Assembly (NCBI GenBank): GCA_018350325.1
Contig: JAEVLN010000007.1
Location: forward strand, 897,109-961,108
Length of the DNA: 64,000 nucleotides
Direction: 5' to 3'
Source: Globodera rostochiensis
Lineage: Eukaryota; Nematoda; Chromadorea; Rhabditida; Heteroderidae
Shown here: positions 22,158-34,814 of the stretch, piece after piece
Position numbering within the stretch: the stretch's first letter is position 1
Layout of the letters: each line of letters opens with the position of its first letter
Program-made: the position numbers and the translations under genes
The notes under the pieces: model-generated
What the model saw: only the letters and a program-made list of their open reading frames with translations
What the model was told of the DNA's origin: nothing
Database searches by the model: none

Positions 22158-23737
22158 ATGACAACCTCCATTGTGCGTTTAATTGTGAATGGTTTTACTT
22201 GGACGGCATTTGGGCTTGGCATTCTGTTTAATGGTATAATGATCCGGCTGATTGTTCGGCACACTCCCAAACCAATGCGAATTTACAGCAAAGTAAAAAT
22301 AAAATTTGATAAAATTTAATTTAAAACGATTATTTTTAAATGATTAACAAAAATCTTTAAAAAAACGACCTTTTTAGATTTTGCTGCAAACTTGCCTGAC
22401 CGATTTATTATTGCTGATTGTGGTCTTTCTATTCCAACCGGTTTGTAAAATGTTTATTTTATAAATATTGTTTTATTGTAAATTTGAATAATTTTATTAA
22501 AATAATCATTACCTATTTATATTTACAGTACAATTTCATAACGGACAAAGGCGAAACGGAAGCAATTGTGTACGGTCTGATCACATTCAAAGGGGTGGAA
22601 AATCGCATTTGGAATTTGTTGGCATTTGTTTGCTGGGTGTTTCTAGTGTACGTCTCCATGTTTGGCTATGTGTCACAATTCATTTTTCGCTATATTGTGC
22701 TGGTCCGGTTAGTTTTAATAAATTTATTTTTTTTTTAAATCAAATTTTTTAAATATATTTAAAGCGACATAAATGTTTCAACATTCAAATACTTTTTGCT
22801 GCTTTGTTTGATGCTTTTGTTTCCGTTCGCATATTGTGTCAATTTGTTTATTTGTTATTATCCGCCTGCCGAGCACGCAATTATGGACGACAGTTCTGTG
22901 GCGCAAATGCTCGGAATAGATCTCTCTGAACAAATTGTGCTCGCCGGATATTCTTTTAATGTAAAAATTATTTTTAAATGTATTTATTTACAATTAATTA
23001 TATATTTTTGTTTTTTTAATTAAATTTTAAGGACCCGAGACAAACCTTTGGATTGTATTATGTCATCACAGTGTGCACCTTAGCGTACTTCATTATGTTC
23101 ACATTGGCATTTTTGATACAAAAATTATTGGAAAACAGAACAAAAATGGGGTGGGTATATTATTATTTTGAAATTAACAATTTAAACATTGCAAAAAGTA
23201 CACAAATTAAAAGTCATTTTAATTAAGGGCATCTTCTGAGACAGCTAAAAAGATGAACGAAATGAACAAACAAATTTCTCGAAACCTTATCGTGCAGGCA
23301 AATTTAAAAATAAAATTTAAAAAATAATAATTTTTATTAGGCATCGATGCCGCTCATTATTTATTTGTCTGTGTTGTTTCTTGTCGCGCTGCTTTTGTTC
23401 AAAATTGACACAAACGGATGGAATTGGCTCCAATATTACAATTTGTTTTCGACAATTCCAATGTATTTACCGTCAGCTTTAAATCCGATTATTTCAATTT
23501 GCATCATTCATTATTATCGCCATGCCATCATTTCCGACACAAAAGCTTTTGGTAATGATAAATTTGCTTGATTTTTTGTCAATGTTAAAGTAATTTTAAT
23601 TAATTTTAGGGAAAAAAATCAAACATTTCTTTGGATTAACCGTCTGTCAACAACATGAACAACCGCAGCAGCAGCAGCAGCCTGAGAAATGGGCAATTAG
23701 TGTTGGAAAAAATGTTCAGACTAAAAATGTCTCCTGA
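22158..23737 (+). CDS. Srd-like serpentine chemoreceptor, intact copy
   Basis: Eight exons give 366 codons: 22158-22292, 22378-22440, 22529-22707, 22765-22960, 23032-23150, 23228-23297, 23341-23551 and 23610-23737. Phases all agree. The product has several hydrophobic helices, a short basic loop after the first (RLIVRHTPKPMRIYSK), and near the end NPIISICIIHYYR, the pattern of the last helix and its C-terminal junction in nematode Srd/Str-type receptors. A Gln-rich tail follows. Such receptors sit in sensory-neuron cilia and bind environmental chemicals; no ligand can be inferred. Intron 6 (23298-23340) begins with GC instead of GT, conserved in all three copies. From exon 2 onward the gene lies in the left arm of palindrome 1. 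Confidence 0.85.
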
Positions 23738-25144
23738 TCGATGGCTTAAATTTTAAATATCCATTCAATTAAGTGACATTAATTGTTTAGAATTTCACCA
23801 GTACCGGAAATGTTATTAAAATCTTTTGCACGGACACCATATTCTTCGTTATGTGATGTCGTTTTTGAGTTTTTGATAAAGGTTAGCAAATGCATAACGT
23901 TAGCGATTTGGTAGACGTAGATTGCAATCAGTAAACGGCTTCAACATGATTTTAGATTCTTGTAAAACACCGATACTCTTCGGGATACCGGCCTCAAAAA
24001 TAGACCAGGACCGAGACTTCCGAAATTTGGAATTTTTGTCCCAGAAAAAAATCGAAGCAAAATCTTGTTATGTTAGTTCAAAATTAAAAATAGTATTTTT
24101 GATAAGTAGGTACACCAAATTGCAGTTCCATTTTTGGTGCATATTTTAATATTTGTGCATATTTTTCAAAAACAAAGTTCGGACGGTAAGGGATGTTCTC
24201 CTCGTAAGATTATTCAAAATTTAAACGAAAATTCAAAAAATTTAAGTAATCTCAAATACAGTACTAATCCTTTACCGCCGGCATCTTCTCGGGATATCGC
24301 TGGTCTTGAATACCGTCGGGATTTTGTGAAATAGCTCTTTAGTAATATTTAAAAATGAACCGAATGAACAGAATTAATTGAATGTGGGGAGTAAAATATT
24401 TCGTAATCTTTCTAAATTGAACCGAATGAACAGAATTTAAAGTAAATATTTTTTTTCTTTTGCAATATTTAAAAATAAAAGTCTGTCATTGGTTGTTAAT
24501 TTATTCTAGTGGTTGTCAAATTGATTTTAAATTTGTTTTTTTAACAAATTGGTGTCATGAACCGATAAGAGTAATCTCAAGAGAGTCGAAATCTTAAGAG
24601 TCATGCATTGAAATTTTGTTTGTAAAATACCTTTTAAAAAATTTCTAAATAAAATTGTTATTAAAGCATTCTAACCATTAATTTAGCCATTAAATTTATT
24701 ATTTTATCCTGCGGCAAGACTTGAGGCGCTCGTACACGGAAAAAATAGTGTCGGAACGCTTAAAGCAAGACAAAAAATTCGAAAAATAAAATTTAAACAT
24801 TTCTTGCCGTGCCGAAATGCTTCATTCTTCCAGAATCAGAATTAAAGTAATTTGAGATTTATTTATTATTTTTTTAACAATTTAACTAAAAACACTATTT
24901 ATGGCATTTAGAAGCCGTTTCAAGTTAGCAAAAAAAATATGGATTTCCATATAAATCGGAGCCTAATTATAAACCACTTTAAGTTTAATTGCGCTGGGTT
25001 GGGCATTAACGTTGAATGCAATTATTCGATAATTTTCAATAACGATAAATTATCGAAATATTGTATCGAAGCCATTGCCGAACACTTGTGCCAATATACG
25101 CGCAGTCGGGGAAAATTTATATTTTTTTTATTGTTATTAAAAAT
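22409..25144 (+). repeat. Palindrome 1, left arm
   Basis: Mirrors 25478-28212 with near-perfect identity in every part compared; identical reading frames appear on opposite strands (for example at 23922-24149 and 26473-26700). The arm starts inside exon 2 of the Srd gene and ends in AT-rich DNA before a 333-bp spacer. Confidence 0.95.
24706..24850 (+). pseudogene. Gene B fragment in palindrome 1, left arm
   Basis: The sequence from gcggcaagacttgaggcgct to the end matches the 3' end of gene B exon 2 (38200-38335). The gene B 5' flank words (accgataagagtaatctcaa; atgcattgaaattttg) lie at about 24560-24620, so most of exons 1-2 appear deleted between them. Confidence 0.8.
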
Positions 25145-25477
25145 CAACCAATATTTTTTAGCGATTCTCTGCGAGCCCGGGTGTGAAATAAAACTCCTTC
25201 TTCTCGACGTCGAACCACTAGTTTAAATTATATTTGTCCATAAAAGAAAACTCAAAACAGACACAAATATGTAAAATTAAAGGGTAGTGAGTGGGGTTGT
25301 TGGCGGTCGGTTAATCGAACCGAAACACGCCTTTTTTGGCCTAAAGACCGAAAACCAGGGGTCGTAAAACCGGCCTAACCTAAAACCGGGGGTACCGGTT
25401 TATCGGTTTTTCGGTTTAAAAAATACACGCCAAATGGTGGGATTTTATGGGAGTTTGTTGATGTAAGTGCTGGTGTT
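25145..25477. other. Palindrome 1 spacer
   Basis: 333 bp between the arms. It has no gene and contains a run of ccgg/accg words (25300-25430) similar to 9117-9180. Confidence 0.7.
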
Positions 25478-25770
25478 ATTTTTAATAACAATAAAAAAAA
25501 TATAAATTTTCCCCGACTGCGCGTATATTGGCACAAGTGTTCGGCAATGGCTTCGATACAATATTTCGATAATTTATCGTTATTGAAAATTATCGAATAA
25601 TTGCATTCAACGTTAATGCCCAACCCAGCGCAATTAAACTTAAAGTGGTTTATAATTAGGCTCCGATTTATATGGAAATCCATATTTTTTTTGCTAACTT
25701 GAAACGGCTTCTAAATGCCATAAATAGTGTTTTTAGTTAAATTGTTAAAAAAATAATAAATAAATCTCAA

Positions 25771-25915
25771 ATTACTTTAATTCTGATTCTGGAAGAATGA
25801 AGCATTTCGGCACGGCAAGAAATGTTTAAATTTTATTTTTCGAATTTTTTGTCTTGCTTTAAGCGTTCCGACACTATTTTTTCCGTGTACGAGCGCCTCA
25901 AGTCTTGCCGCAGGA
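25771..25915 (-). pseudogene. Gene B fragment in palindrome 1, right arm
   Basis: Mirror of the fragment at 24706-24850. Confidence 0.8.
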
Positions 25916-26884
25916 TAAAATAATAAATTTAATGGCTAAATTAATGGTTAGAATGCTTTAATAACAATTTTATTTAGAAATTTTTTAAAAGGTATTTTAC
26001 AAACAAAATTTCAATGCATGACTCTTAAGATTTCGACTCTCTTGAGATTACTCTTATCGGTTCATGACACCAATTTGTTAAAAAAACAAATTTAAAATCA
26101 ATTTGACAACCACTAGAATAAATTAACAACCAATGACAGACTTTTATTTTTAAATATTGCAAAAGAAAAAAAATATTTACTTTAAATTCTGTTCATTCGG
26201 TTCAATTTAGAAAGATTACGAAATATTTTACTCCCCACATTCAATTAATTCTGTTCATTCGGTTCATTTTTAAATATTACTAAAGAGCTATTTCACAAAA
26301 TCCCGACGGTATTCAAGACCAGCGATATCCCGAGAAGATGCCGGCGGTAAAGGATTAGTACTGTATTTGAGATTACTTAAATTTTTTGAATTTTCGTTTA
26401 AATTTTGAATAATCTTACGAGGAGAACATCCCTTACCGTCCGAACTTTGTTTTTGAAAAATATGCACAAATATTAAAATATGCACCAAAAATGGAACTGC
26501 AATTTGGTGTACCTACTTATCAAAAATACTATTTTTAATTTTGAACTAACATAACAAGATTTTGCTTCGATTTTTTTCTGGGACAAAAATTCCAAATTTC
26601 GGAAGTCTCGGTCCTGGTCTATTTTTGAGGCCGGTATCCCGAAGAGTATCGGTGTTTTACAAGAATCTAAAATCATGTTGAAGCCGTTTACTGATTGCAA
26701 TCTACGTCTACCAAATCGCTAACGTTATGCATTTGCTAACCTTTATCAAAAACTCAAAAACGACATCACATAACGAAGAATATGGTGTCCGTGCAAAAGA
26801 TTTTAATAACATTTCCGGTACTGGTGAAATTCTAAACAATTAATGTCACTTAATTGAATGGATATTTAAAATTTAAGCCATCGA

Positions 26885-28212
26885 TCAGGAGACATTTTTA
26901 GTCTGAACATTTTTTCCAACACTAATTGCCCATTTCTCAGGCTGCTGCTGCTGCTGCGGTTGTTCATGTTGTTGACAGACGGTTAATCCAAAGAAATGTT
27001 TGATTTTTTTCCCTAAAATTAATTAAAATTACTTTAACATTGACAAAAAATCAAGCAAATTTATCATTACCAAAAGCTTTTGTGTCGGAAATGATGGCAT
27101 GGCGATAATAATGAATGATGCAAATTGAAATAATCGGATTTAAAGCTGACGGTAAATACATTGGAATTGTCGAAAACAAATTGTAATATTGGAGCCAATT
27201 CCATCCGTTTGTGTCAATTTTGAACAAAAGCAGCGCGACAAGAAACAACACAGACAAATAAATAATGAGCGGCATCGATGCCTAATAAAAATTATTATTT
27301 TTTAAATTTTATTTTTAAATTTGCCTGCACGATAAGGTTTCGAGAAATTTGTTTGTTCATTTCGTTCATCTTTTTAGCTGTCTCAGAAGATGCCCTTAAT
27401 TAAAATGACTTTTAATTTGTGTACTTTTTGCAATGTTTAAATTGTTAATTTCAAAATAATAATATACCCACCCCATTTTTGTTCTGTTTTCCAATAATTT
27501 TTGTATCAAAAATGCCAATGTGAACATAATGAAGTACGCTAAGGTGCACACTGTGATGACATAATACAATCCAAAGGTTTGTCTCGGGTCCTTAAAATTT
27601 AATTAAAAAAACAAAAATATATAATTAATTGTAAATAAATACATTTAAAAATAATTTTTACATTAAAAGAATATCCGGCGAGCACAATTTGTTCAGAGAG
27701 ATCTATTCCGAGCATTTGCGCCACAGAACTGTCGTCCATAATTGCGTGCTCGGCAGGCGGATAATAACAAATAAACAAATTGACACAATATGCGAACGGA
27801 AACAAAAGCATCAAACAAAGCAGCAAAAAGTATTTGAATGTTGAAACATTTATGTCGCTTTAAATATATTTAAAAAATTTGATTTAAAAAAAAATAAATT
27901 TATTAAAACTAACCGGACCAGCACAATATAGCGAAAAATGAATTGTGACACATAGCCAAACATGGAGACGTACACCAGAAACACCCAGCAAACAAATGCC
28001 AACAAATTCCAAATGCGATTTTCCACCCCTTTGAATGTGATCAGACCGTACACAATTGCTTCCGTTTCGCCTTTGTCCGTTATGAAATTGTACTGTAAAT
28101 ATAAATAGGTAATGATTATTTTAATAAAATTATTCAAATTTACAATAAAACAATATTTATAAAATAAACATTTTACAAACCGGTTGGAATAGAAAGACCA
28201 CAATCAGCAATA
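26885..28212 (-). pseudogene. Srd-like chemoreceptor, 5'-truncated copy 3
   Basis: Inverted copy of the gene at 22158 covering exons 3-8 and the last about 32 nt of exon 2. Exon 1 and most of exon 2 are absent because the palindrome arm stops at 28212. The exons present, including the GC donor intron, look unmutated. Without a start and first helix it cannot encode a full receptor unless fused to something upstream, which I do not see. Confidence 0.85.
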
Positions 28213-28853
28213 TTTTTTTATGGGAAAAAGAGGAGTCCCAAAAAAAGTGATCTGATAGAGGATATTATGACATTTTATTTCAAGACTAGACAGGAAAATA
28301 GTAACTATTGATCGATGGCATGACTTTTCGTCAACTCAACGACGTTTCGTTAATCGACTTTTCGTCAACGACGTTTCTTTCGTCATGGACTTTATTAAGT
28401 CACTGGATTTTTCGTCAAAAGTTTGAAAAAAGGGAGTTCTAGGGGGTTTAGAGGGCGCGTGGAATCCGAATCTGACCTCCATTTCGACCAATTCCAAACC
28501 CCGGACCCGAATTCGAACATGTTTTCAAAGATTTAAAAATTCTAGCTCAAAATCATTAAAAAGCACAAAATCAGCACAACATTACAACGAAAAGGCAACT
28601 AATGATCAATTCATGATTGTTGGGTGATTTTGTGCCAAAATTTATTTAAAAGTTCTGAATTTTTCAAAAAATGTTCGAACTCAGGTCAGGAGTTTTGGGA
28701 TCGATCTAAATGGAGGTAATATGGTAAGATCAGAATTCTACGCCCTCAAAACCCTAAAAACTCCTTTTTCCAGACTTTTGACGAAAAGTCCATTGATGAA
28801 AAGTCGGGTAACCAAATTATCGGTTGCAAAATGTGAATTTTATTACGGAACTA

Positions 28854-29186
28854 TCAGTAATTCTTCTTCACCAATGTCCACACATAGTCATAAGTGTCAT
28901 TGTCTTGAGAGCCAACAAAACCTGTTAAGTAAAATATCAAAATTAGATCAAAAATTTATTAAAAAAACAAAAAATCATTTTATCACCCCAAAAAGTTCTT
29001 ACCTGCAATTTCATAGCCTTGATTGACCAGCACAGACAACTGCACTTCGGCATTATGAACTTCAGAATGTCGAAGTGGCGACTTTACAATTCTGACAGAT
29101 GGCTGTGGTGGTGCCGGTTCAAAACTTGGGACCAACAACAACAAAAACAACGTCAAGAATTGGAAAATCCATAAAGATTTTGTCAT
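28854..29186 (-). CDS. Small secreted protein, left-arm copy
   Basis: Two exons, 29186-29003 and 28921-28854, joined by a GTAAGA..TTAACAG intron. The signal peptide is MTKSLWIFQFLTLFLLLLVP, three residues longer than in the right-arm copy. The mature part is about 60 residues, Pro-rich then acidic, ending in VKKNY. No known family. It mirrors 43410-43733. Confidence 0.65.
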
Positions 29187-29759
29187 TAAATTGGTATTTA
29201 AATTGTTGTAATTGCTAAAAAGTTAAAATGCAAACTATATTTTTTATTTAATTGATAACAAAATTATTAATAATTAATGAAAAAATATATGCAATCAAAA
29301 TTATTAATTGATTATCAAACGAAAAAAACAACGTAAAAATGTTTTTAAATACCAATAATTCTTCACCGGAAAAAAACAGGAAGTTATGTAGATGACAAGA
29401 AAATTTATTATGCAACTCTTAAAATGTGTATGCCATTCAAAAAATCATTGGAAACAAGAAGACAATCAAGCCATACTAATTTTTTTAATAGAGACCGGAA
29501 ACTTGGACCCAAAACCAAAAAACTTTTGGTCCAATTTTTTGTACAAAAACCCAAATTTTTGGGTTTGGTTTTGGTTTTGGGTCCGGTCTCTATTTTTTAT
29601 TAAAATTAAATTTAAAAAAAGTTTGAAAGAGTGAAATAAATGAACAATTTTTGGCATGTTTTGAAAAATTTAAGTCTCCTGTTCTAAAGCATTTTGTAGC
29701 CGTCGATAAATTGTCTTCTCCTCTAACGTCTGCCCTCTCCGCCACATACACACTATTTC

Positions 29760-29985
29760 CAGGGATGCCAACTCACCATTGAGAAAAATGGCAAACGGCT
29801 TCTAAGAAATGGCATTGTAATGGACTATCTCCGACAAATCCTCATTTTTCCCTCAAAAACTGAGAATTTTCCCCAAAGTTCCAAGAAATTGCAAAATAAT
29901 GGCTAGTGTGGAGAAATGGCAAATGTAATGGCAATTTTCAAAATAATGGCATTTGCCATTAATAAAGGGCAATTTGGCATCCCTG
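29760..29985. mobile_element. hAT-type MITE, left-arm copy
   Basis: Ends CAGGGATGCCAA and TTTGGCATCCCTG are inverted repeats; flanking 8-mers actatttc and actatttt fit an 8-bp target duplication with one change. The interior is made of aatggca words. Non-coding. Confidence 0.75.
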
Positions 29986-30139
29986 ACTATTTTGGTTCCC
30001 TAGCCCGGGGTAATTAAAAGAGTTATATACGGTAAACGACGGATCAACGATGAAAAGAACAGCAGAAGAGATGAAGGGAGAGTCGATGGGCAGGACGACC
30101 ATAGGTTTTGCTAATCGTCCTTTTACCTTCCACTGGACT

Positions 30140-30375
30140 TATGTATTTCCTATAAAGCCCCCGGGGGCTCTATTGTTCAACCACCCAAAAAGTGGGGGGG
30201 GGGGAGGGACTTTATTTTAGGAAATACTGTTCCACCGGACTTATGAATATACCGTATTTCCTATAATAGACCCACCCCCCCTCTCTAGTAGAGCTCCCCT
30301 CGCTAATAGAGCCCCCTTTTTTTGGGAGCTTGAACAATAGAGCCTCGGGGGGTCCCTATTATAGGAATACGGTAG
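30140..30375. mobile_element. GC-rich MITE-like repeat, left-arm copy
   Basis: It contains taccgtatttcctataatag near 30250 and the complement tattataggaatacggta at its right end, with ccccctctcta and tagagcccc inside. It belongs to the family at 6951 and 10585 and mirrors 42230-42440. Confidence 0.6.
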
Positions 30376-30399
30376 GCGGGTCCACTCGTTTTGGCGCAA

Positions 30400-32490
30400 T
30401 CAGTCATAACTTAGTTATTAGGAAAGCAAATCAAACAAAATTCATATCATACAAACGTTCTCGGTATGAACACCTTTGATCAAGGAAAAGCTAATTGATT
30501 CGTTTTTTTCTCAAAAAACATAGCTTAAAACGTGTGAAAATCGCCAATTCTCGTGCCAGTTTGGGGCGGTGAATCATAACTTCCTTTGTTTAAGTCGAAT
30601 CGCCTAGCCCTTTTCTATTATAGCATCTACAGCCATGGCGCTTTCGAATGATACCAAAGATTGTTTGGTCTGGGCAAATAAACAAAAAGTTAATAACGTT
30701 TCAAACCTGCCGGCGCAGAACTTGGCCGCCGCCGAAACGAGCCCGATCGGAATATAGACGGTCTCCGGACTTATTGGAGTTAGGGGCAGGTTGAGGGACA
30801 CAAGCAGGGCCCGATTCCCTTGACCAGTTCCATCATTTCCTCCAACCCATTAAGCTTCCCCAAGCCTCGGGATAGACTCCCACAGCCTTACTGTATTTAT
30901 TTTATCTAACTTACTACTTTACTTAGTCTAAGATTGTAGTAGAATGGCAAAAACCCTCTTTTGGAAACGGGCGTTCAGCGAAGACAGAGCATCGCGCTAA
31001 AGCTCGCTCAATTTGATAAAATTTTGTGAACTCTTTACATAATAAATTAATCAAATCATTAACAGGATCCTGTTAGGTGTACGGAAAATTGGTCACCACT
31101 AAGCCCAAATATCAAAAGATCTCGTCAAGTTAACAATATTCCATCGAATTGTTTCTTCGTTATTTGTAGCCCAAATAAAAAAGTTTCTAAACAAAATGAT
31201 TTGGAAGGCTTTTTTATTAAATTTTCAAACACCACATATATTGTATTAGCGCTAAATTGGTGCCGTGGCACGGTATGCCGTGTGTGTCGTTTCTGGACGA
31301 ATTATAGTGGTCCAGCCCAGTGCAGTTGTACAACTGTTCGTATTCATTTAGTTAACATAAATTGTGCATTCAATTTGTCACGGTTTATATTATTAGAAAT
31401 GAGTTTTTGTATAATAAAATCCCAAAATTCTTAAAAATAAATTGCTAAAAGACTTAAAACCTAGAACAGCACTTTATAAATCAGGAATGCAAGTTTGCCA
31501 TTTTCCTTTGAAGAAGATTAAAATTTTAGATTCTAAAAACATCCAACAAAAAAACCAAATTCCATATCAAACAATACAAAAATCATCCCAAATTGAAATG
31601 AATTGATTTAAAAATTATTTTGAATTAAAAATTCTTAAAGCGGTTTTTAGGAACTTTGGGATTTTAGTGCTTACGTGTCTCTAATTGAGCTTTTAATGCC
31701 TATTTTGACTTTAGTGCAAAAATCCGCTCCCTAGACAGCTGAGTTGGTTTAAGTTTGGCCAGTTGAGTCTGTAGCCAGAGTAAGTTTTTTTGGCTTACTG
31801 AAATAAGCTTTGCTTTTAAAATCCCTACCGATAAAATTCATAAATTCAAGATTTAAAATTTAAAATAATTTTAATTCCAATTAAGACAAATGCGCGAGAA
31901 AAATAATTACCGACTGAAAATGAGAAGCGATTAAATTTTGCCAAAAAAATAATAATAAATAAAAACATAAAGAAAAAAAAACATTAATTTGTTTGTGAAG
32001 AGTACGCGCACAAATTACTTCCATTCAAGCCGGACACCATAAATTCGGTCAATACCCTACTTTTCATGTCAGATTCGGACTCTACACCCCCGAATACACC
32101 TTGAAATACTTTTTTTCGGCTTTAATAATCATTGACAGATTGCCCTTCACTGACGGGTTGTCCAGTGACGGATTGTCCGGGAGCCCCCCCCCCCCCCGGG
32201 ACAGTTGTTAATTGGCGCAAAACAATTAAATGGGGGATTGTGGACAGTATTGCTGCACAAGAGTCTCGGGTGCTTGGTCTCGAAAAATCGAGACTTTTTT
32301 ACACCCCTAAAGACGGCATTTGTGAGAATTCATTTCGTGCAAAAATTGTTGTGGAAATAGAGAAATCCTGAAAAATAAAAACAGCGGTGAACATTTAAAT
32401 CAGACGTTAAAGATCGGTAAATAAAAATCTCCCCAAAAAAGAGACACTAAATCATTCGCATATAATAATATTCCGCGCCATCATTCGATG
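30400..32490. other. Palindrome 2, left-arm intergenic DNA
   Basis: No convincing gene. About 130 bp at 31187-31317 is absent from the mirror position in the right arm (near 41430). Conversely, about 170 bp at 40690-40870 of the right arm is missing here near 31880. A tgacggattgtcc minisatellite at 32140-32182 has fewer units than the right arm. Confidence 0.5.
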
Positions 32491-32499
32491 TATCCTTTT

Positions 32500-34814
32500 T
32501 TAGGCATAACGTTTCTTCACCTTTTCAAGCATTTTCCCAAAGGTTTTTGCCAAAGTTCGTGCCTGTTCTGTGAGCTGCATGAGCGGTATGCTCAAATAAT
32601 ATTCTTCAATTCCTTTCCAAACCCCATTAAAGCTATGCCATATTTTGTTAAATTCAAATTGAAGATCTTTTAATAATATTTCGTCGGAAACGGTTTCTTC
32701 TATTTCAATTTTCTCAGGATTCAATTGGTTGCAAGATTTCTCCATTTGTTCACACAATTCTTGCCCAAAATATTGCATTCATTTTTCTGAATTTTTGACG
32801 ATAATTCATTCAGTTGTTCTTTAATTTCGATATTTTTGATTTTGGGTGTCAGCATTTCAACTTTTTCGCCAAATTGTTTAATCGTGCAGATTATTGCAAA
32901 GGCTTTTTTGTACTTTTCTTCAGCAATTCTTTTGGGATTGTTTTTCAAAAATTCAATTTGATTTTTCAATTGTTCCAAATTTATCTCTTTTTCTGCCTTC
33001 TCCAAATTAGCCTCTTCTTCCGGAATTGCCACTTCCACCAGTGTTTTTATTTGATCAAATAATGCACCCAAATTAAACTCTTTCCCTATTAATGCCTCAA
33101 TTATGCTTATTGTCTCTCGATCGGTTTTCTCCGATGTAAAATGTTTTATTTTACGCAACATTTTCGATGCATTCTTTTTCAAATATGCCTCTTCAGAAAG
33201 CTGCAATAAATTAAGCCTATACATCGTCCAATCGCCAACCCAATTAGACAACAAATCTTCAACTCTTTCATAAATATCTTAAAATTGTTTATTATATGTT
33301 TCGGGCATTGTTTACACGCTTACCCTTCCGTTGGTTGAACTCAAAATTTATTGCCAATTCATAGTGCACATTATTCAAAAATAACATTTTTGCTTCTTCA
33401 TTTTCACTAAAAATATAAACAATTATTGCTTAAATTAGTCAAATAAATTATTAAATAAAAAGAAAACTTGCAATTTTTTGCAGCTTTCCTCAACATCCTT
33501 TTGGACATATTCTTGTATTTTTTTGTCTTGCGAATCCAAGTGCAATTCCGGGTCAATCCCTTTATCACTAATCATTTTCATGAGATTTTCCGAAATATTT
33601 TGGAAAAACATTGCATATTCACATTTTTTGTTTTTGTCCAAATATTCATTTATTTTCCATTTAAAGTAAAATACCGAATTTATTTGTATTAACAAATTCA
33701 TGAAAATTTGCGGCATTTTCCCTCTCAAAATATGCTTTTGTTTGCCTAAGACTGCTGCGAATCTTCGATTAGTTTCTTCATCTCCGTGATTAAATGGTGC
33801 GTATGCCTGATTAAATGCTGCTCTTAGAAGATTTAATGACCCGTAAATTGAGAATTTTTGGTCATTTAACTGCTTCAGAATTTGGTAACTTTCTGAAGAT
33901 TTAATTTAAAAATTATTTTTGTGTAGTTGAATTAATTCTTTTTATTTAAAAATAAATCAAAGTATTTTACCTTTAGAGAGTTTAAAAGCTTTTTCTTTGC
34001 TGCCATCACTTTTGAATTTGTCGTATTTTTCTTTGTAAATTGCAACTCCAATGGGTTCGTGAGTATTTTTTGTTTTCATCTCAATTATTTCAATCCAATA
34101 ATCAAAAATGCTAAAAAAGAAAATTTAAAAAATAATAAATGCCTTTTTTTTAATTCTGAAATCACCTTAATTCCGATTCTGGAAGAATGAAGCATTTCGG
34201 CACGGCAAGAAATGTTTGAATTTTATCTTTCGAATTTTCTTTTTTTTTAAGCGTTCCGTCAATATTTTTTCCGTGTACGAGCGCTCCAGTCTTGCCGCAA
34301 GAGAAAATAATAAATTGAATAATTTTTCCTCCGAAAATTCAGAAAGTTCTTTTAGAAAATCTTCCACCTTTTTATCGGATTTATCGTCCAAAATCGTTTT
34401 GATAGGTTTTGGCACAATAATTGCTTTTAGAAAATTTCGCATATTTTCGTCCAAAATTGTTTTGATAGCCATTTTAAAATCAAGTTTTTTGGACTCTTTT
34501 TTACACTCAAATTGATCATTTTCATTTGTTCTGACTATTTTATTAGTTGCAAATCTGTGCAATCCGGCCAAAAATGAGTTGGTGGCATTCAAGTCGAGTT
34601 GTAACGCTTTCTCAGCGTCATTGAATTCTCCGCCAAAATGTTCACCAATCGCTGTCATCAAATCAAAGAATTTGTCATTTTCATTCCGCTTAATTAAAAT
34701 AAAAATTAATTTAATTTTTTTCTTAATTACCTGGGCTTCCAACGTGGTTGATGAAAGCATCATAATGAAGACAACGGCCATTTTAGCCGAATAAAAAAAG
34801 TACAGGTCGTCCAT
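32500..34814 (-). pseudogene. Gene B, left-arm copy with two frameshifts
   Basis: Mirror of the gene at 37686-40004. Start (34814), signal peptide and exon borders are the same. Relative to the right arm there is one missing C near 34290 (gcgctcc against gcgcctcc), which alters the C-terminal end of exon 2, and one missing A near 32777 in the last exon, which cuts that frame at 32721 and splits off its last about 90 codons. Amino-acid changes are otherwise few. Either this copy is a young pseudogene or the two 1-bp gaps are sequencing errors. The codons downstream of each gap remain open. Confidence 0.75.

Larger units (their letters stand above)
25478..28212 (-). repeat. Palindrome 1, right arm
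   Basis: Inverted copy of 22409-25144. It ends at 28212, exactly where the left arm of palindrome 2 begins, within a short A/T run. Confidence 0.95.

Noticed and set aside
24939..25226. 95-codon frame crossing the palindrome 1 arm end (mirror 25375-25683)
   Set aside because: Its start (tatggatttccatata) is in a dispersed repeat also seen at 46690, and the C-terminus just follows the spacer.
30604..30801. 65-codon minus-strand frame and its palindrome mirror
   Set aside because: No acceptor, donor or start context; the mirror near 41800-42000 is not preserved as the same frame, so it looks like repeat DNA.
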